Assembly: GCA_029866325.1 (NCBI GenBank) | Contig: JARWZO010000004.1 | Span: 124,001-188,000 of the forward strand | Length of the DNA stretch: 64,000 nt | Origin: Fluviicola sp. | GTDB lineage: Bacteria; Bacteroidota; Bacteroidia; Flavobacteriales_D; Crocinitomicaceae | Direction of reading: 5' to 3' | Shown here: positions 1-9,294 of the stretch, one piece after another | How the letters are laid out: every line of letters begins with the position of its first letter | Position numbering within the stretch: position 1 is the first letter of the stretch | Notes under the pieces: model-generated | Databases searched by the model: none | What the model was told of the DNA's origin: nothing | What the model saw: the letters and a program-made list of their open reading frames with translations, nothing else | Position numbers and translations under genes: made by a program

Positions 1-910
1 TTTTGCGGTCGTCTGTCACAAAAACAAATCCTTGTCCGGCATCACCGTCAAGCAAGGCTTCGTATGGAATGGTCCAACTGGTGGATTGCACACGCGGGGT
101 GATTTCGGCTTTTCCAAACATGCCGGAAGCGATCAAGGCATCTGTTTTTTCACTGATGGTTAGATCGATGCTAAACGTCCCTGTATACGGATCGCTGCTT
201 TCTGCTCTGCGGGAAACAACGGCTTTTACCTTGCGGTTTCCAAATGCTTCCGACTGAATCCAGGCTTCGTCACCTTCTTGAATGCTGTTCCATTCGTGAT
301 CGCTCACACCAACTTTTAAGTACCATTTTCCGTCACCGGCTCCATTGGTTTGAAACACAGGAGTTCCGGTTGAAACCAATTGACCTTGGTTCACAAAACG
401 CTTCAGAATGAAACCATCAGCTACTGCGCGTATTTCAGAATATTTTAGGTTAAAACGAGCAGATGAAAGTTGTTGCTCGGCAATGTCCACGGCGGTTTGC
501 GCATTTTGTACTTGTTCCAAAGTTGCGTAACCGTCTTTCTGCAGATTAGTAGCACGCTCGAGGTCGCGTTTTGATTTTTCCAACCCGATTCTGGCCTGAT
601 TTACCATGGCATTGATTGCCGTCAAATCAAGTATAGCCAACAATTGTCCTTTGCGTACACGATCGCCTTCTTTCACGAGCAATTGTTTCACGATTCCGCC
701 GGTAAGGAAGGAAAGATAGGTTTCATCGTCGGTTGTAAACTGCCCCGAAGCATTGATTGTAGCATTCGTCGCCGATTTTTCGATGGTTACCACTTTTACA
801 GGAATGGTTTCCGTAGCCGATGGAATGACCTTTTCAGGCGTACTTTTTCCGCAAGAAGCTACGATCAGCAGCAAGCTGAAAATGGCGATTGAGTGTTGGA
901 TTGTTTTCAT
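1..910 (-). CDS. RND-type efflux periplasmic adaptor (membrane-fusion protein), 3' end cut by window edge
   Basis: About 303 residues are visible, starting at the ATG at 908-910; the C-terminus lies beyond base 1. The N-terminus is a lipoprotein signal with lipobox VASC (about residues 17-20). It is followed by a biotinyl-lipoyl-like half (VKEGDRVRKGQLLAILD), an alpha-hairpin with two coiled segments, the second lipoyl half and a beta-barrel region, the HlyD/AcrA order. Such adaptors bridge an inner-membrane RND pump and a TolC channel. The tolC-like gene stops one base upstream on the same strand and a tetR gene precedes that, so this is the third gene of an efflux operon; the pump gene is expected just outside the window (inference). 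Substrate cannot be told from sequence. Confidence 0.9.
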   Translation of the reverse strand, partial: MKTIQHSIAIFSLLLIVASCGKSTPEKVIPSATETIPVKVVTIEKSATNATINASGQFTTDDETYLSFLTGGIVKQLLVKEGDRVRKGQLLAILDLTAINAMVNQARIGLEKSKRDLERATNLQKDGYATLEQVQNAQTAVDIAEQQLSSARFNLKYSEIRAVADGFILKRFVNQGQLVSTGTPVFQTNGAGDGKWYLKVGVSDHEWNSIQEGDEAWIQSEAFGNRKVKAVVSRRAESSDPYTGTFSIDLTISEKTDALIASGMFGKAEITPRVQSTSWTIPYEALLDGDAGQGFVFVTDDRK

Positions 911-911
911 A

Positions 912-2273
912 TTAATTCGTTTTTTGAGTTGTTTCGATTGGATATGTGGCTGTTTCGCGTTCCAGATTGGCTACAGCGCTATTGATTTGTTGTTGTAAAA
1001 GAGATACCTGCAATTCTGCTTGGGTCAATTGATTGGCAGCGTCGATGAATTCAATTTCACTGGCTACACCTTGTTTTTGAGCGTCTTCAATGAGGTGAAA
1101 GTATTCCTGAGCGGTAGCCAATTGTTTTAATGACGACTCGTAATTGGCTGTTGCAGTAGAAAGCGCATTGAGAGCCAATTGTACCGAAAGCGAAAGCTGT
1201 TGCGTCGTTTGTTGAATGGCCAAATCAGCTTGTTTGAGATTCCATTCGGAAAGTTTTACTTTTTGGGTATTACGGGTTCCGTTGAAAATCGGAATGGATA
1301 AGGAAACACCTACCATGTAATACGTCGATTTTGAGCTCACTTCCCAGTCAACACCTTGTGAACCGAGGTCCAGAAATGCATTGAGTTTGGGAACCCAAAA
1401 CAATTCATTCATGCGCAAAACGGTTTGCTGAATGCTTTTGGATTGTTCCAGCAGGTTGATTTCTTCGCGTTTGGAAACATCGGTTGTGGTAGTGGATGCA
1501 TCCGCAACAACGAGTTCGTTTTCAATGGGCGAGGAGAGGTCTTTATTCAAGAGAAAGTTAAAATACACTTGTGCGTTTCGTTGTTGGTTTTCAGCCTGAA
1601 TCAATTGGGCATTCGTAGTTTCCCACTCGCTTTTTACCCGCATCAGATGAATGTTCAATCCTTTACCATTGGCAATCAAGGCTTCGTTCATCGCGATGTT
1701 TTTCTCGAGCGTCGTCAAGGCTTTTTTATAGATTTCGATGGCTTGAACAGACGATTGGTAGTTGAAGTAAGCCACTTTGATGTCGTTGACCAACTGTCGG
1801 GCATACAGGTTCAGATCCAATTGAGTCAGCACGGTTTTCTGTTCCTCGATGCGTTTGTTGTAAATGATATCCGTATTTACAATCGGAACAGCTGTTCTAA
1901 CGTAAGCATCGTAATAATTTTTCGGCAAGAAATCAATCTGTTGGTTTTCAATTTGCGGAAACGATGAAGAGCCGGTTAATTGGTTCAAGGTAGCGTAAAC
2001 CGGATTCAGTAAATCACCCACCGGCAAATCGGAATAACGTCCACCTTTGGCGGTAGAAAACGTTCCGGAGAAATTAACCGTTGGAAGGTAATTGCTCTTC
2101 GCTATTCTGAGCGCGATCATGGCTTTCTCTAGATCGATTTGTTTTTGCTGAAGTACACTGTTATTCGCCAGGCCTTCTGCGATGTATCCGTCGAGTTTAC
2201 TCTGCGAATGAGCCATTGAGGACACCACTAGCAGACCGATGATACTGAAAAAGTAATGTTTTAGTTGTTTCAT
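912..2273 (-). CDS. TolC family outer-membrane efflux protein
   Basis: 453 residues with an N-terminal signal peptide (MKQLKHYFFSIIGLLVVSSM, cleavage probably after AHSQ), then two repeats rich in long amphipathic helices and Ala/Gln/Asn, as in the outer-membrane factor family. The length matches TolC/OprM-type proteins (about 420-490). It would form the trimeric outer-membrane and periplasmic channel for the adaptor encoded immediately downstream (1-base gap). A TetR operator-like sequence sits 20 bases upstream of the ATG, so expression is probably repressed by the tetR product encoded just before it. Confidence 0.93.
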   Translation of the reverse strand: MKQLKHYFFSIIGLLVVSSMAHSQSKLDGYIAEGLANNSVLQQKQIDLEKAMIALRIAKSNYLPTVNFSGTFSTAKGGRYSDLPVGDLLNPVYATLNQLTGSSSFPQIENQQIDFLPKNYYDAYVRTAVPIVNTDIIYNKRIEEQKTVLTQLDLNLYARQLVNDIKVAYFNYQSSVQAIEIYKKALTTLEKNIAMNEALIANGKGLNIHLMRVKSEWETTNAQLIQAENQQRNAQVYFNFLLNKDLSSPIENELVVADASTTTTDVSKREEINLLEQSKSIQQTVLRMNELFWVPKLNAFLDLGSQGVDWEVSSKSTYYMVGVSLSIPIFNGTRNTQKVKLSEWNLKQADLAIQQTTQQLSLSVQLALNALSTATANYESSLKQLATAQEYFHLIEDAQKQGVASEIEFIDAANQLTQAELQVSLLQQQINSAVANLERETATYPIETTQKTN

Positions 2274-2292
2274 GTTATCATTGTTAATTTAC

Positions 2293-2305
2293 TAAACACT
2301 GTTAA
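2293..2305. promoter_or_regulatory. Putative TetR operator upstream of tolC-like gene
   Basis: TAAACACTGTTAA matches the reverse complement of the palindrome in the tetR promoter (2967-2979) at 12 of 13 positions. It lies 20 bases before the tolC-like start. Shared spacing and sequence at two promoters of one operon suggest binding by the local TetR regulator. No binding data are available. Confidence 0.6.
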
Positions 2306-2321
2306 GTATAGGGTAAAAAAA

Positions 2322-2939
2322 TTAGTTTCTATGATTTTCGAGCATACCAACAAATTGCTCATAGGACAATTCCACGATGTGTTCACGGTTTTTTTCATCG
2401 AGGATTTTGCAGCGCCCGCGATCAAACAACGAGCACATTCCGTGCATAGTCGACCAAATAACAAACGCGCCAATTTCGGCATCCGTAAACGCCAGTTTCC
2501 CTGAGTCCATGCATTCTTGAATGGTCATTCGAAGTCCTTCAAAAGCCGTTTTTCCTTCCATCCAGGATTCTTCTTCTTCCAGCGAATCCATGGGGGCTTT
2601 TTGCACGAACATCAAGTCGTAATAATCCGGGTTTTCTTCTGCAAAACGAATGTAGATGCGTCCCATTGCCTTTAAGCGTTCAAACGGATCACTCACGGCA
2701 TTCAACGGAGCCATGTGTGTATTCAACAAATTAAAGCCATCCATGTGAAGGGCGTAAAAGATGTCGTTTTTGTCTTTGAAATACAGGTAAATCGTTGTCG
2801 GACTGTATTCAATGCGCTGGGCGATGCTGCGAATAGAGGTCTGGTCGAATCCTTTTTCAAGGAATACCTCACGTGCTGCATTCAGGATGCTTTTGCGCAA
2901 GTCTTCTTTATCTCGTTCTTTTCGTTCGCTGATTCCCAT
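2322..2939 (-). CDS. TetR/AcrR family transcriptional regulator
   Basis: 205 residues. Residues about 12-58 form the TetR helix-turn-helix domain (ILNAAREVFLEKGF, then the recognition part SPTTIYLYFKDKNDIF); the rest is a helical ligand/dimer domain with the frequent element FAEENPDYYDLMF. These proteins repress target genes until a ligand binds. It is encoded directly upstream of the tolC-like and adaptor genes in the same direction. Its own promoter contains a perfect 6-1-6 palindrome between the -33 and -7 elements, which implies autoregulation together with efflux control (inference). Confidence 0.93.
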   Translation of the reverse strand: MGISERKERDKEDLRKSILNAAREVFLEKGFDQTSIRSIAQRIEYSPTTIYLYFKDKNDIFYALHMDGFNLLNTHMAPLNAVSDPFERLKAMGRIYIRFAEENPDYYDLMFVQKAPMDSLEEEESWMEGKTAFEGLRMTIQECMDSGKLAFTDAEIGAFVIWSTMHGMCSLFDRGRCKILDEKNREHIVELSYEQFVGMLENHRN

Positions 2940-2957
2940 TTGGATGAATTAACGGCA

Positions 2958-2988
2958 CAAATTTACTTAACAGTGTTAATTAAACAAG
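2958..2988 (-). promoter_or_regulatory. tetR promoter with embedded operator
   Basis: Read on the minus strand there is a -33-like CTTG (2985-2988), a 19-base spacer and a perfect Bacteroidota -7 box TAAATTTG (2958-2965). The spacer contains the perfect palindrome TTAACA-G-TGTTAA (2967-2979). A repressor bound there would block RNA polymerase. A near-identical site lies before the downstream tolC-like gene. Confidence 0.7.
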
Positions 2989-3122
2989 TTATTTTTATTT
3001 TTTTTGGTGAATTATTTTTTAAATACTTGAAAAACAATAGATTACAATCGGTCATAAAAAAACGTGTCCGTTAGGGCGTCAGCCGCGGCTGGTGCATTCG
3101 TGGGAAAACTTTTTAATACTTC

Positions 3123-4901
3123 TCAATCAACATACTCCCAAGCACTCTGATAAATCCCATTTTCTTCAATGAAATCGAGCAATTCTTTGTAAAACGAATC
3201 GTTGCCCAATGTAGAACTGTCGCCTATGATGATGCATTGAAAACGAGCACGTGACAACGCGACATTTGTTCTGCGGTAATCTTTCAGGAAACCGATAATC
3301 TGATCGCTGTTGCTGCGGGTTAAGCTGATGATTATGACATCTTCTTCTTGTCCCTGAACGGAATCGATGGTTGAAATCCGGAACCCCGGTAACGCGATCT
3401 TCAACAACCCCAATTGCGCATTGTAAGGCGAAAGAATGATGGTAGCCGAAGGTTTAATGGCAAGCACTTCCGTGATTCGTTTAACGGTAGCAACCTCATC
3501 TGCATTGTAAATACTTCCTGAAGATTCGTCTTGCTGTTCGCCATCGCCAAATCCGGCCATATCGATGAAGCGCACTTCGCCCTTTCGTTCGGTATGAAAT
3601 GTCTGCAGTTGATTTTCGTAGAAAAAAGGATTGATACAGTTCACAATTTCGGGCGCCATACGGTATTGGGTATCAAGTAAAGTCGACGGAAAGAAACGCA
3701 TAGTCCGTTCCAGTAATGATTTTTCCAAGCCGAGTTGTTTGGCTTTTTGCGCAAATACAGTTGGCGGAAGTTGTTGGGGATCGCCGCACAAAACCAGACG
3801 GTTTCCGAAGCTTGCCGCAAGCCAAGCCAGCGGTTCCAGACATTGTCCTGCCTCATCGATAATCACAACATCCGTTTGGAATGTTTTTGGAAGCTCATTG
3901 AACAAACCAACAGGCGTTCCGGCAATCACGGGTATGCTTTCCAACAATTGTTTTTTGGCATCCTGACCCACTTTTCTGATTTCCTTGCGAAGCGTGCTAC
4001 ATTCTTTTCGTGCTTCACGTTTTTCATCTCCGGCCTCTTTGGTATAGTTTCGAATGTGTTTATTGGCGGTGTTTTCGGCTTTTCGGAGCGACGATTTTAA
4101 ATGATCGAGGAGTTTTTTATCCGAACCGTTTTCCAAATACCCATCCAAGGTGTACGGCGACACCCGATCACTCATTTTTTCCTCGTTCCCCAAACGCAGA
4201 ATCGGAATGGAAAGATCCAATAACAAATGACAGAGGTTATCGACCGCCGTATTGCTCGGAGCGCAAATGATGACTTTTTTTCTGCGCTCGATCAATTGCT
4301 GAATGGCTACTGAAAGCGTGAGGGTTTTTCCCGTTCCCGGAGGACCTTGAATCAAGACTACAGGATCGGTTCCAAGGATTTGTCCGACTGCAACCTGTTG
4401 TTGATCGTTGAGGGTTGGATGATTGAATTTATCTCCAACTGCGGAATTTTTTCTTTCCAGAAAGGTGAGAAACGCTTCCACTTGCGGATGCTCGGTCATT
4501 AATTTACACCCCAATTCCATGCAACGCATGGTTTTGTCATCCGGCAGGAAATGAATCGTTACCGGCTCATCGCGTAAGTTGGGAACATCATCTGCCAACA
4601 GCGAAAACGTTCCGGTAGTATAATCCAATTCCCGCAAGCGACCTTCTTCCGACCAATTTCCCTGCACGCAACGAATGGCGCATCCTTTTCGGAAATAGGT
4701 CTCGTTGATCGCATAAGAGGTCTGAAATCCGACTATAGAAAAACCACCGACCGTTTCCTGTGAAAGAATCGTAACCGGAAACAGTAGAATGCCCAGTTTT
4801 CGTTGTTCTGTAGGAGTGAGGTTTTGCTGCTTCTCGTAGGTGTCATTCAATTCCCTTTTCTCGGCAATGACAGCCTGGTGTAGTTGTTCAGCAAAATCCA
4901 C
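3123..4901 (-). CDS. SF1 DNA/RNA helicase, UPF1/SMUBP2-like AAA protein
   Basis: 592 residues, close to the usual size of bacterial SMUBP2-like helicases. An N-terminal OB-like part precedes Walker A GPPGTGKT (about 185-192), motif Ic/II with DEAGQ (about 350), LCGDPQQLPP (motif III), DTQYRM (motif IV), TIDSVQGQEEDVIIISLTR (motif V) and NVALSRAR (motif VI), so the ATPase is complete. The family unwinds DNA or RNA 5' to 3'; the cellular role in Bacteroidota is not established. The start is GTG at 4899-4901. It follows the ABC exporter genes in the same direction with a 30-base gap but need not share their function. Confidence 0.9.
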   Translation of the reverse strand: MDFAEQLHQAVIAEKRELNDTYEKQQNLTPTEQRKLGILLFPVTILSQETVGGFSIVGFQTSYAINETYFRKGCAIRCVQGNWSEEGRLRELDYTTGTFSLLADDVPNLRDEPVTIHFLPDDKTMRCMELGCKLMTEHPQVEAFLTFLERKNSAVGDKFNHPTLNDQQQVAVGQILGTDPVVLIQGPPGTGKTLTLSVAIQQLIERRKKVIICAPSNTAVDNLCHLLLDLSIPILRLGNEEKMSDRVSPYTLDGYLENGSDKKLLDHLKSSLRKAENTANKHIRNYTKEAGDEKREARKECSTLRKEIRKVGQDAKKQLLESIPVIAGTPVGLFNELPKTFQTDVVIIDEAGQCLEPLAWLAASFGNRLVLCGDPQQLPPTVFAQKAKQLGLEKSLLERTMRFFPSTLLDTQYRMAPEIVNCINPFFYENQLQTFHTERKGEVRFIDMAGFGDGEQQDESSGSIYNADEVATVKRITEVLAIKPSATIILSPYNAQLGLLKIALPGFRISTIDSVQGQEEDVIIISLTRSNSDQIIGFLKDYRRTNVALSRARFQCIIIGDSSTLGNDSFYKELLDFIEENGIYQSAWEYVD

Positions 4902-4931
4902 TCTGGTACAATTTAATAAAGGTTGGAAAAT

Positions 4932-6122
4932 CTAGTTGACCACATTTTGTTCGCTTCCGAACTTTCTGTGAGAAACCATTACCATCAGTGTTGCCAACAG
5001 ACACATGGTGCCGAATGCGATTGCGATCAAATGCCATTCCAGCGTACCTGCAATCAATTCTTTTGTGGCCAATACGATATTTACGACAGGAATCAAAGCT
5101 GTGATGTAGTTGAGTTCGACACCAGGAAAAAAGCCAATCATTGCCGGTAAAACGATCACAATATTGAGCGGAGAAATGATACTCTGGGCTTCTTTGAAAC
5201 TCTTCGCCCTCACCGCAATCGGAATCATAATTCCGGCAAAGAAAACCGTAAGCGGGAAGAGTAAACAGTACATGAGCGCAATGAAACCCGGAGTCAAAAT
5301 ACCATGAATCACGGCCAACAATTCCTTGTCTTTTACCAAATCCATTACTTCGATGGAAAAAAACAAGCCTAGCAAAGAGAAGGTCGAGGCGGTTAAACCG
5401 GAAAGAACAACCACGCCCATTTTGCCCACTAAAATTTTCCAACGGGGTACCGGAGTTGTGAGTAAGGTTTCAATAGTACCTCGTTCTTTTTCGCCGGTAA
5501 ATAAATCAATCGCCGGATACATGCATCCCAGAAATCCGAATGCAATAAAAATATACGGAAGAACTCCACCTGCAAACTTTCCGATCATTTCTTTATCGGA
5601 AGCTACATTCGTATAATTCAATTCCATTGGAACCAGTGTTTTTTCATCGATTTTCAGCTCAATGAAACGTTCTTTTTTGAGTTTTTCACTGATGTAATTG
5701 AGGTACACCTCAGCCCGTTCCTGCATGCCAACTTCGGTAGCATCGAAGAAAATCTTTACCGGAATTGCTTCTTTTCTAGCTAAATAGTCATCGGCATTTT
5801 CGGGAATATACAATCCAATTTGCAACGAATCTGTTCTTAAAGCGGCAATCATTGCGTTGGTGTCGGTAATCGGGATGATCTCTTTTTTACCCAGTGAAGC
5901 AGGAAGCGAAAGCAACTCTTTTTCCAATCTGGAAGTGTGTTGCGAGCACAAACCAATGGACACTTTTTTCGCAGCGGCTTCTTCCTGAAAACTGCTTGAA
6001 ACACCCACAAATATGTTCATGATGATAGGGAAAATCAGCGTCGGAATCACGATCATCATCATCACCGTTCTGCGATCGCGCAAGGTATCTCTCAGTTCTT
6101 TTTTGAAAATCGTCCCAATCAT
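4932..6122 (-). CDS. ABC-2 type transporter permease (NatB-like)
   Basis: 396 residues. One N-terminal membrane helix (about 22-42) is followed by a large extracytoplasmic loop and about five helices from residue 180 on, with the family hallmark GEKERGTIETLLTTPVPRWKILVGK (in parts) at about 210-235. This is the NatB/CcmB-like ABC-2 topology. The ATG overlaps the stop of the upstream ATPase gene by 4 bases (ATGA), indicating translational coupling. Together they form an exporter; NatAB exports Na+ in Bacillus, but the substrate here is unknown. Confidence 0.9.
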   Translation of the reverse strand: MIGTIFKKELRDTLRDRRTVMMMIVIPTLIFPIIMNIFVGVSSSFQEEAAAKKVSIGLCSQHTSRLEKELLSLPASLGKKEIIPITDTNAMIAALRTDSLQIGLYIPENADDYLARKEAIPVKIFFDATEVGMQERAEVYLNYISEKLKKERFIELKIDEKTLVPMELNYTNVASDKEMIGKFAGGVLPYIFIAFGFLGCMYPAIDLFTGEKERGTIETLLTTPVPRWKILVGKMGVVVLSGLTASTFSLLGLFFSIEVMDLVKDKELLAVIHGILTPGFIALMYCLLFPLTVFFAGIMIPIAVRAKSFKEAQSIISPLNIVIVLPAMIGFFPGVELNYITALIPVVNIVLATKELIAGTLEWHLIAIAFGTMCLLATLMVMVSHRKFGSEQNVVN

Positions 6123-6895
6123 TGTGCGGTCGTTTTAGAAGCGTTTACTATTCGAATGAATTCTGCCGTAAGATTCGGTGCTTGCATTTGCGAGCGAAAA
6201 GCCTCCATTGTGTCGTTAAACAGGAGTTTTCCGTTGTAAATAATGCTGATATCATCGCACAGCAAATCAACTTCGCTCATGATGTGACTCGAAAAAATAA
6301 CGGTCTTACCTTGATTCTTGCAATCGTTGATCAGTTGAATGATATTTTCGGCGGTAATGACATCCAAGCCACTGGTCGGTTCATCAAAAATCACGACTTG
6401 TGGATCATGGATCATCGTTCGGCAAATAGAAACCTTTTGTTTCATACCAGTGCTTAACTTACCGATGCGTTTGTTTTGAAAATCGTGCATATCCAATAAA
6501 CCGAACAACTTCTCTTTTCGGCTTTGAATCACTGCATCTTCAATACCATATAATTTCCCGAAATAAGTGATCAACTCATTGGGCGTTAAACGGGCATACA
6601 AACCGGCCGATCCTGTCAAAAAACCGATTCTGCGACGCGCTTCTTCCGGGTTTTTAATCGCATCAATTCCATCAATTTCAATCTTCCCTGAAGTGGGTGT
6701 GAAAATGGTTGAAAGCATGCGAAGCGTGGTGGTTTTACCTGCTCCGTTGGGTCCTAGCAAAGCGGATACGCGTCCGGGCTTGCAGTCGAAACTTAAATTA
6801 TCAACCGCAGTGACGCTTGTAGCAGTTGTGCCCATTTCCTTGCGCTGTCTGGCGTTCAAGGAAAATGTTTTCGAGAGATTTTCTACGTGAATCAT
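6119..6895 (-). CDS. ABC transporter ATP-binding protein (NatA-like)
   Basis: 258 residues with a complete nucleotide-binding domain: Walker A GPNGAGKT (about 49-56), signature LSTGMKQK (about 146-153), Walker [13 protein letters not shown] and the switch region SSHIMSEV. It powers the ABC-2 permease whose start overlaps this stop by 4 bases. Length is normal for a single-domain exporter ATPase. Closest by pattern to NatA-type exporters; the substrate cannot be inferred. Confidence 0.93.
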   Translation of the reverse strand: MIHVENLSKTFSLNARQRKEMGTTATSVTAVDNLSFDCKPGRVSALLGPNGAGKTTTLRMLSTIFTPTSGKIEIDGIDAIKNPEEARRRIGFLTGSAGLYARLTPNELITYFGKLYGIEDAVIQSRKEKLFGLLDMHDFQNKRIGKLSTGMKQKVSICRTMIHDPQVVIFDEPTSGLDVITAENIIQLINDCKNQGKTVIFSSHIMSEVDLLCDDISIIYNGKLLFNDTMEAFRSQMQAPNLTAEFIRIVNASKTTAQ

Positions 6896-7183
6896 AGATT
6901 GTGTTTACAGCACTAAATTAGTAAGATGTTGCAAGTAAAACTTTAGGCGGGTGTTTTTTTAAGGACTTTTGGTAAATCCCCAGTGTTTAAAGGGCCGTAG
7001 ACGTTTCTGTCCACGTCTAAGGCGAACTGACGGTTACAAACACTTATACCCTTGCTCTTAGTGGGGTTTCGTCAAACTCAATGTATATCAGTTACTGAAT
7101 GCAGGCGAAAGAATCAAATAGAAACTATGATTGATTAAAACCTTTATTTTAGCTCGAAAATGTATCATTCTTAGTTTCACAAA

Positions 7184-8095
7184 ATGAAAAGTAAAATTCT
7201 TATTTTATTGTTGTTTTTAAATCTTTCTGTGATTTGTTTCGCACAAATTGACAAGGCAAAAGAGCTGTTTTACAAAGATGAATACTCCGCTGCTCTAAAA
7301 CTCTTCAAAAAAGAAAGCTCCAAAAATGATTCTTTTGAAGTACAGTTTTATGTTGCAAGCTGTTACTTTAAAATGGAAGAATTTCCTGTTGCCAAAGAAC
7401 ACTTTTTAAGTATAGTAAACAGCTCTTATCTCGGCGTTGAAATAGGATTTTCCATGGTCAATTTGGCTAGTTGTTACAGAGAACTTGGGAAAATTGATAG
7501 CTCACTCTATTATTACGATTGGGCAATTAAATTAAATCCAGAAGATCCTGAAAGCCATTTTAATAAGGCGCAGTTGTTGTATTCTATTAGTAGATTTGAA
7601 GAAGCACGAGAAGTCTATAATACAGTGATTGAATTAGATTCTACAAATGGAATTTACTACATGAAACGACAAGAAATATCTTTTATCTTACTTGATTACT
7701 CATCGGCATTGGATGATATGTTAAAAGCCAAAAAGGTAAAGCCTGATTTGGACATAGATTTTAATATGGCTTATTGTTATTCAATGATGAAACGCTACAA
7801 AGAAGCAGATTCATTGTACCAAAAAATCTATGATGAAAAGGATGCTTTGTTCCTGAATAATTATGGATTTAACAAACACAAATTAGGACAATCCGAAGAA
7901 GGAGTATCATTAATTAAGAAATCAATTAAACTAGAGCCCACAAATTCCTACGCTTATAGAAATCTCGCAATCATTGAACTCGACAAGGGAAACACTGCAA
8001 AGGCTTGTGAATATTTGACAAAGGCAAAAGAGTTGAATTTCTTTTCCCATTATGGAGAAGAGGTGGATTCGTTGTTGGTGAAGCATTGTAAATGA
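7184..8095 (+). CDS. Secreted TPR-repeat protein
   Basis: 303 residues. The signal peptide covers about residues 1-20 (ends CFAQ). The remainder is tetratricopeptide repeats, for example ELFYKDEYSAALKLFKKE, SLYYYDWAIKLNPEDPESH and EGVSLIKKSIKLEPTNSYAY. TPRs are protein-binding scaffolds; no catalytic domain is present. It faces the periplasm or cell surface. The following small gene starts 21 bases after its stop. Partner unknown. Confidence 0.8.
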   Translation: MKSKILILLLFLNLSVICFAQIDKAKELFYKDEYSAALKLFKKESSKNDSFEVQFYVASCYFKMEEFPVAKEHFLSIVNSSYLGVEIGFSMVNLASCYRELGKIDSSLYYYDWAIKLNPEDPESHFNKAQLLYSISRFEEAREVYNTVIELDSTNGIYYMKRQEISFILLDYSSALDDMLKAKKVKPDLDIDFNMAYCYSMMKRYKEADSLYQKIYDEKDALFLNNYGFNKHKLGQSEEGVSLIKKSIKLEPTNSYAYRNLAIIELDKGNTAKACEYLTKAKELNFFSHYGEEVDSLLVKHCK

Positions 8096-8116
8096 TATTA
8101 TTAAGTTCTTCTTGAG

Positions 8117-8482
8117 ATGAGTGAAATCAAAAAAATAACCGATTTGGTTTTGTTATCAAAAACTATGACCGATGAAGTTAAGTCAGAAATTATCGAATGT
8201 TTGCAAGCAGATATTGACCAATCGTTAACAATTACTCATTTTGAACAAAACAGGGATAAAACTTTGGATTTTTACAAGACTATAATACATGCAGATAAAT
8301 TGATGAATAAAGATTCCGTTAAAGGTTTAAAGGAGTTAGTAGAAGCACTCTCAGAAAGTCAGGAAGAAAGCTGGATAATTTACAATGTGCCTTTACGCAA
8401 AGGAAGCTATTCCTTTATAGTAAACGGTATTGAAACGAGTTTAATGGGTTATATGGAGTCGATACACCCAGGATTCAGGTAG
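8117..8482 (+). CDS. Small hypothetical protein
   Basis: 121 residues, no signal peptide, acidic and mostly helical in the first two thirds, with a final segment (SWIIYNVPLRKGSYSFIVNG) that looks like beta-strands. I do not recognise a family. It follows the secreted TPR gene by 21 bases and may be cotranscribed. It converges on the 3D-domain gene with only 20 bases between stops. Confidence 0.6.
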   Translation: MSEIKKITDLVLLSKTMTDEVKSEIIECLQADIDQSLTITHFEQNRDKTLDFYKTIIHADKLMNKDSVKGLKELVEALSESQEESWIIYNVPLRKGSYSFIVNGIETSLMGYMESIHPGFR

Positions 8483-8502
8483 ATAAAGGTTAGTTGATAA
8501 AA

Positions 8503-9246
8503 CTACTTCACGTGCAAACTCTTCAACCCTTCAATCACCAACTGATCTTCCACCAAATAGGCCTCCACAGTCTTATTTGCATTGGAAGTTACCAGCGCTT
8601 TAAACGGATTTCCGGTGTAAATTCCCGTAAACACATCGATGTGGTTTTGTTTGATTGCTCCGCCAGTATCGCCAGCAAAGAAATAACCGTCGTGGGTGAC
8701 TTTTTCACCGTTCGGTAGTTCGATGGTAACGCCACGGGCTGCAGGAATGTAAATCACACTGCCATACGGAATTGTTTTTGAATCTACAGCAATCGTGCGA
8801 AACGGAACCAACCGGTAGTTTTTGACGCCATCGCCAAAGCCCGACGAGATAGTCCAACGTGTTTTCCCCCAACTTTCAACCGACAATTTGCTGCTGGCAT
8901 ATTTCATGCATTTGCGGCAATCCACAAAATTAGAATCGCCCGTATTGGCATAGTTTACCACAAAAACATTCCCCGAACTATCTGTGATCGATGCCGTTCC
9001 TTCCAACGCCGCCATGCAAAAATCGCAGGTGTCGCCGTAAAGCCCAAGCGGTTGATTGTTTTTATCCACAAACGGAATGGTGCCGTTACTGGCAAATTCA
9101 TGCACGTAATACTGAGTAGCCCAAATGATCAGCTTTTTTTGGGGAAGTGGGGCAGGAGCAGTGTACGAAAAATCCGATTGAGATTGCGCGTGAAGACCTG
9201 AAGTCAAAACAAGCAAACCTGCAATCATTAATAGAAGTATTCTCAT
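8503..9246 (-). CDS. Secreted 3D-domain protein (MltA-like 3D fold)
   Basis: I place the start at the ATG 9244-9246 because GGAGAA precedes it and it begins a clear signal peptide (MRILLLMIAGLLVLTSGLHA); an upstream in-frame TTG at 9291 would bury this signal. The mature protein ends in a 3D domain with IPYGSVIYIP, AGDTGGAIK and HIDVF, the three-aspartate pattern shared with lytic transglycosylase MltA and spore/resuscitation proteins. Paired cysteines (CDFC, CRKC) occur in the middle. Likely periplasmic peptidoglycan-related activity, though catalysis is unproven. It follows the SdiA-regulated-type gene and may be cotranscribed. Confidence 0.82.
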   Translation of the reverse strand: MRILLLMIAGLLVLTSGLHAQSQSDFSYTAPAPLPQKKLIIWATQYYVHEFASNGTIPFVDKNNQPLGLYGDTCDFCMAALEGTASITDSSGNVFVVNYANTGDSNFVDCRKCMKYASSKLSVESWGKTRWTISSGFGDGVKNYRLVPFRTIAVDSKTIPYGSVIYIPAARGVTIELPNGEKVTHDGYFFAGDTGGAIKQNHIDVFTGIYTGNPFKALVTSNANKTVEAYLVEDQLVIEGLKSLHVK

Positions 9247-9294
9247 TTCTCCGAAATATCTGATGTAGCGATATAATACTCCTGCAATCAAGAG

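Noticed and set aside
1425-1967. 180-codon open frame on the plus strand inside the tolC-like gene
   Set aside because: It lies opposite a well-supported TolC family gene, has no signal peptide or recognisable domain, and shows no start signals.
3078-3091. CAGCCGCGGCTG palindrome as a terminator for the helicase gene
   Set aside because: A perfect palindrome without room for a loop and with only a distant T run; too weak to call.
4888-5442. 184-codon minus-strand open frame inside the ABC permease
   Set aside because: Overlaps the NatB-like gene in another frame; the permease frame has clear membrane helices and family motifs.
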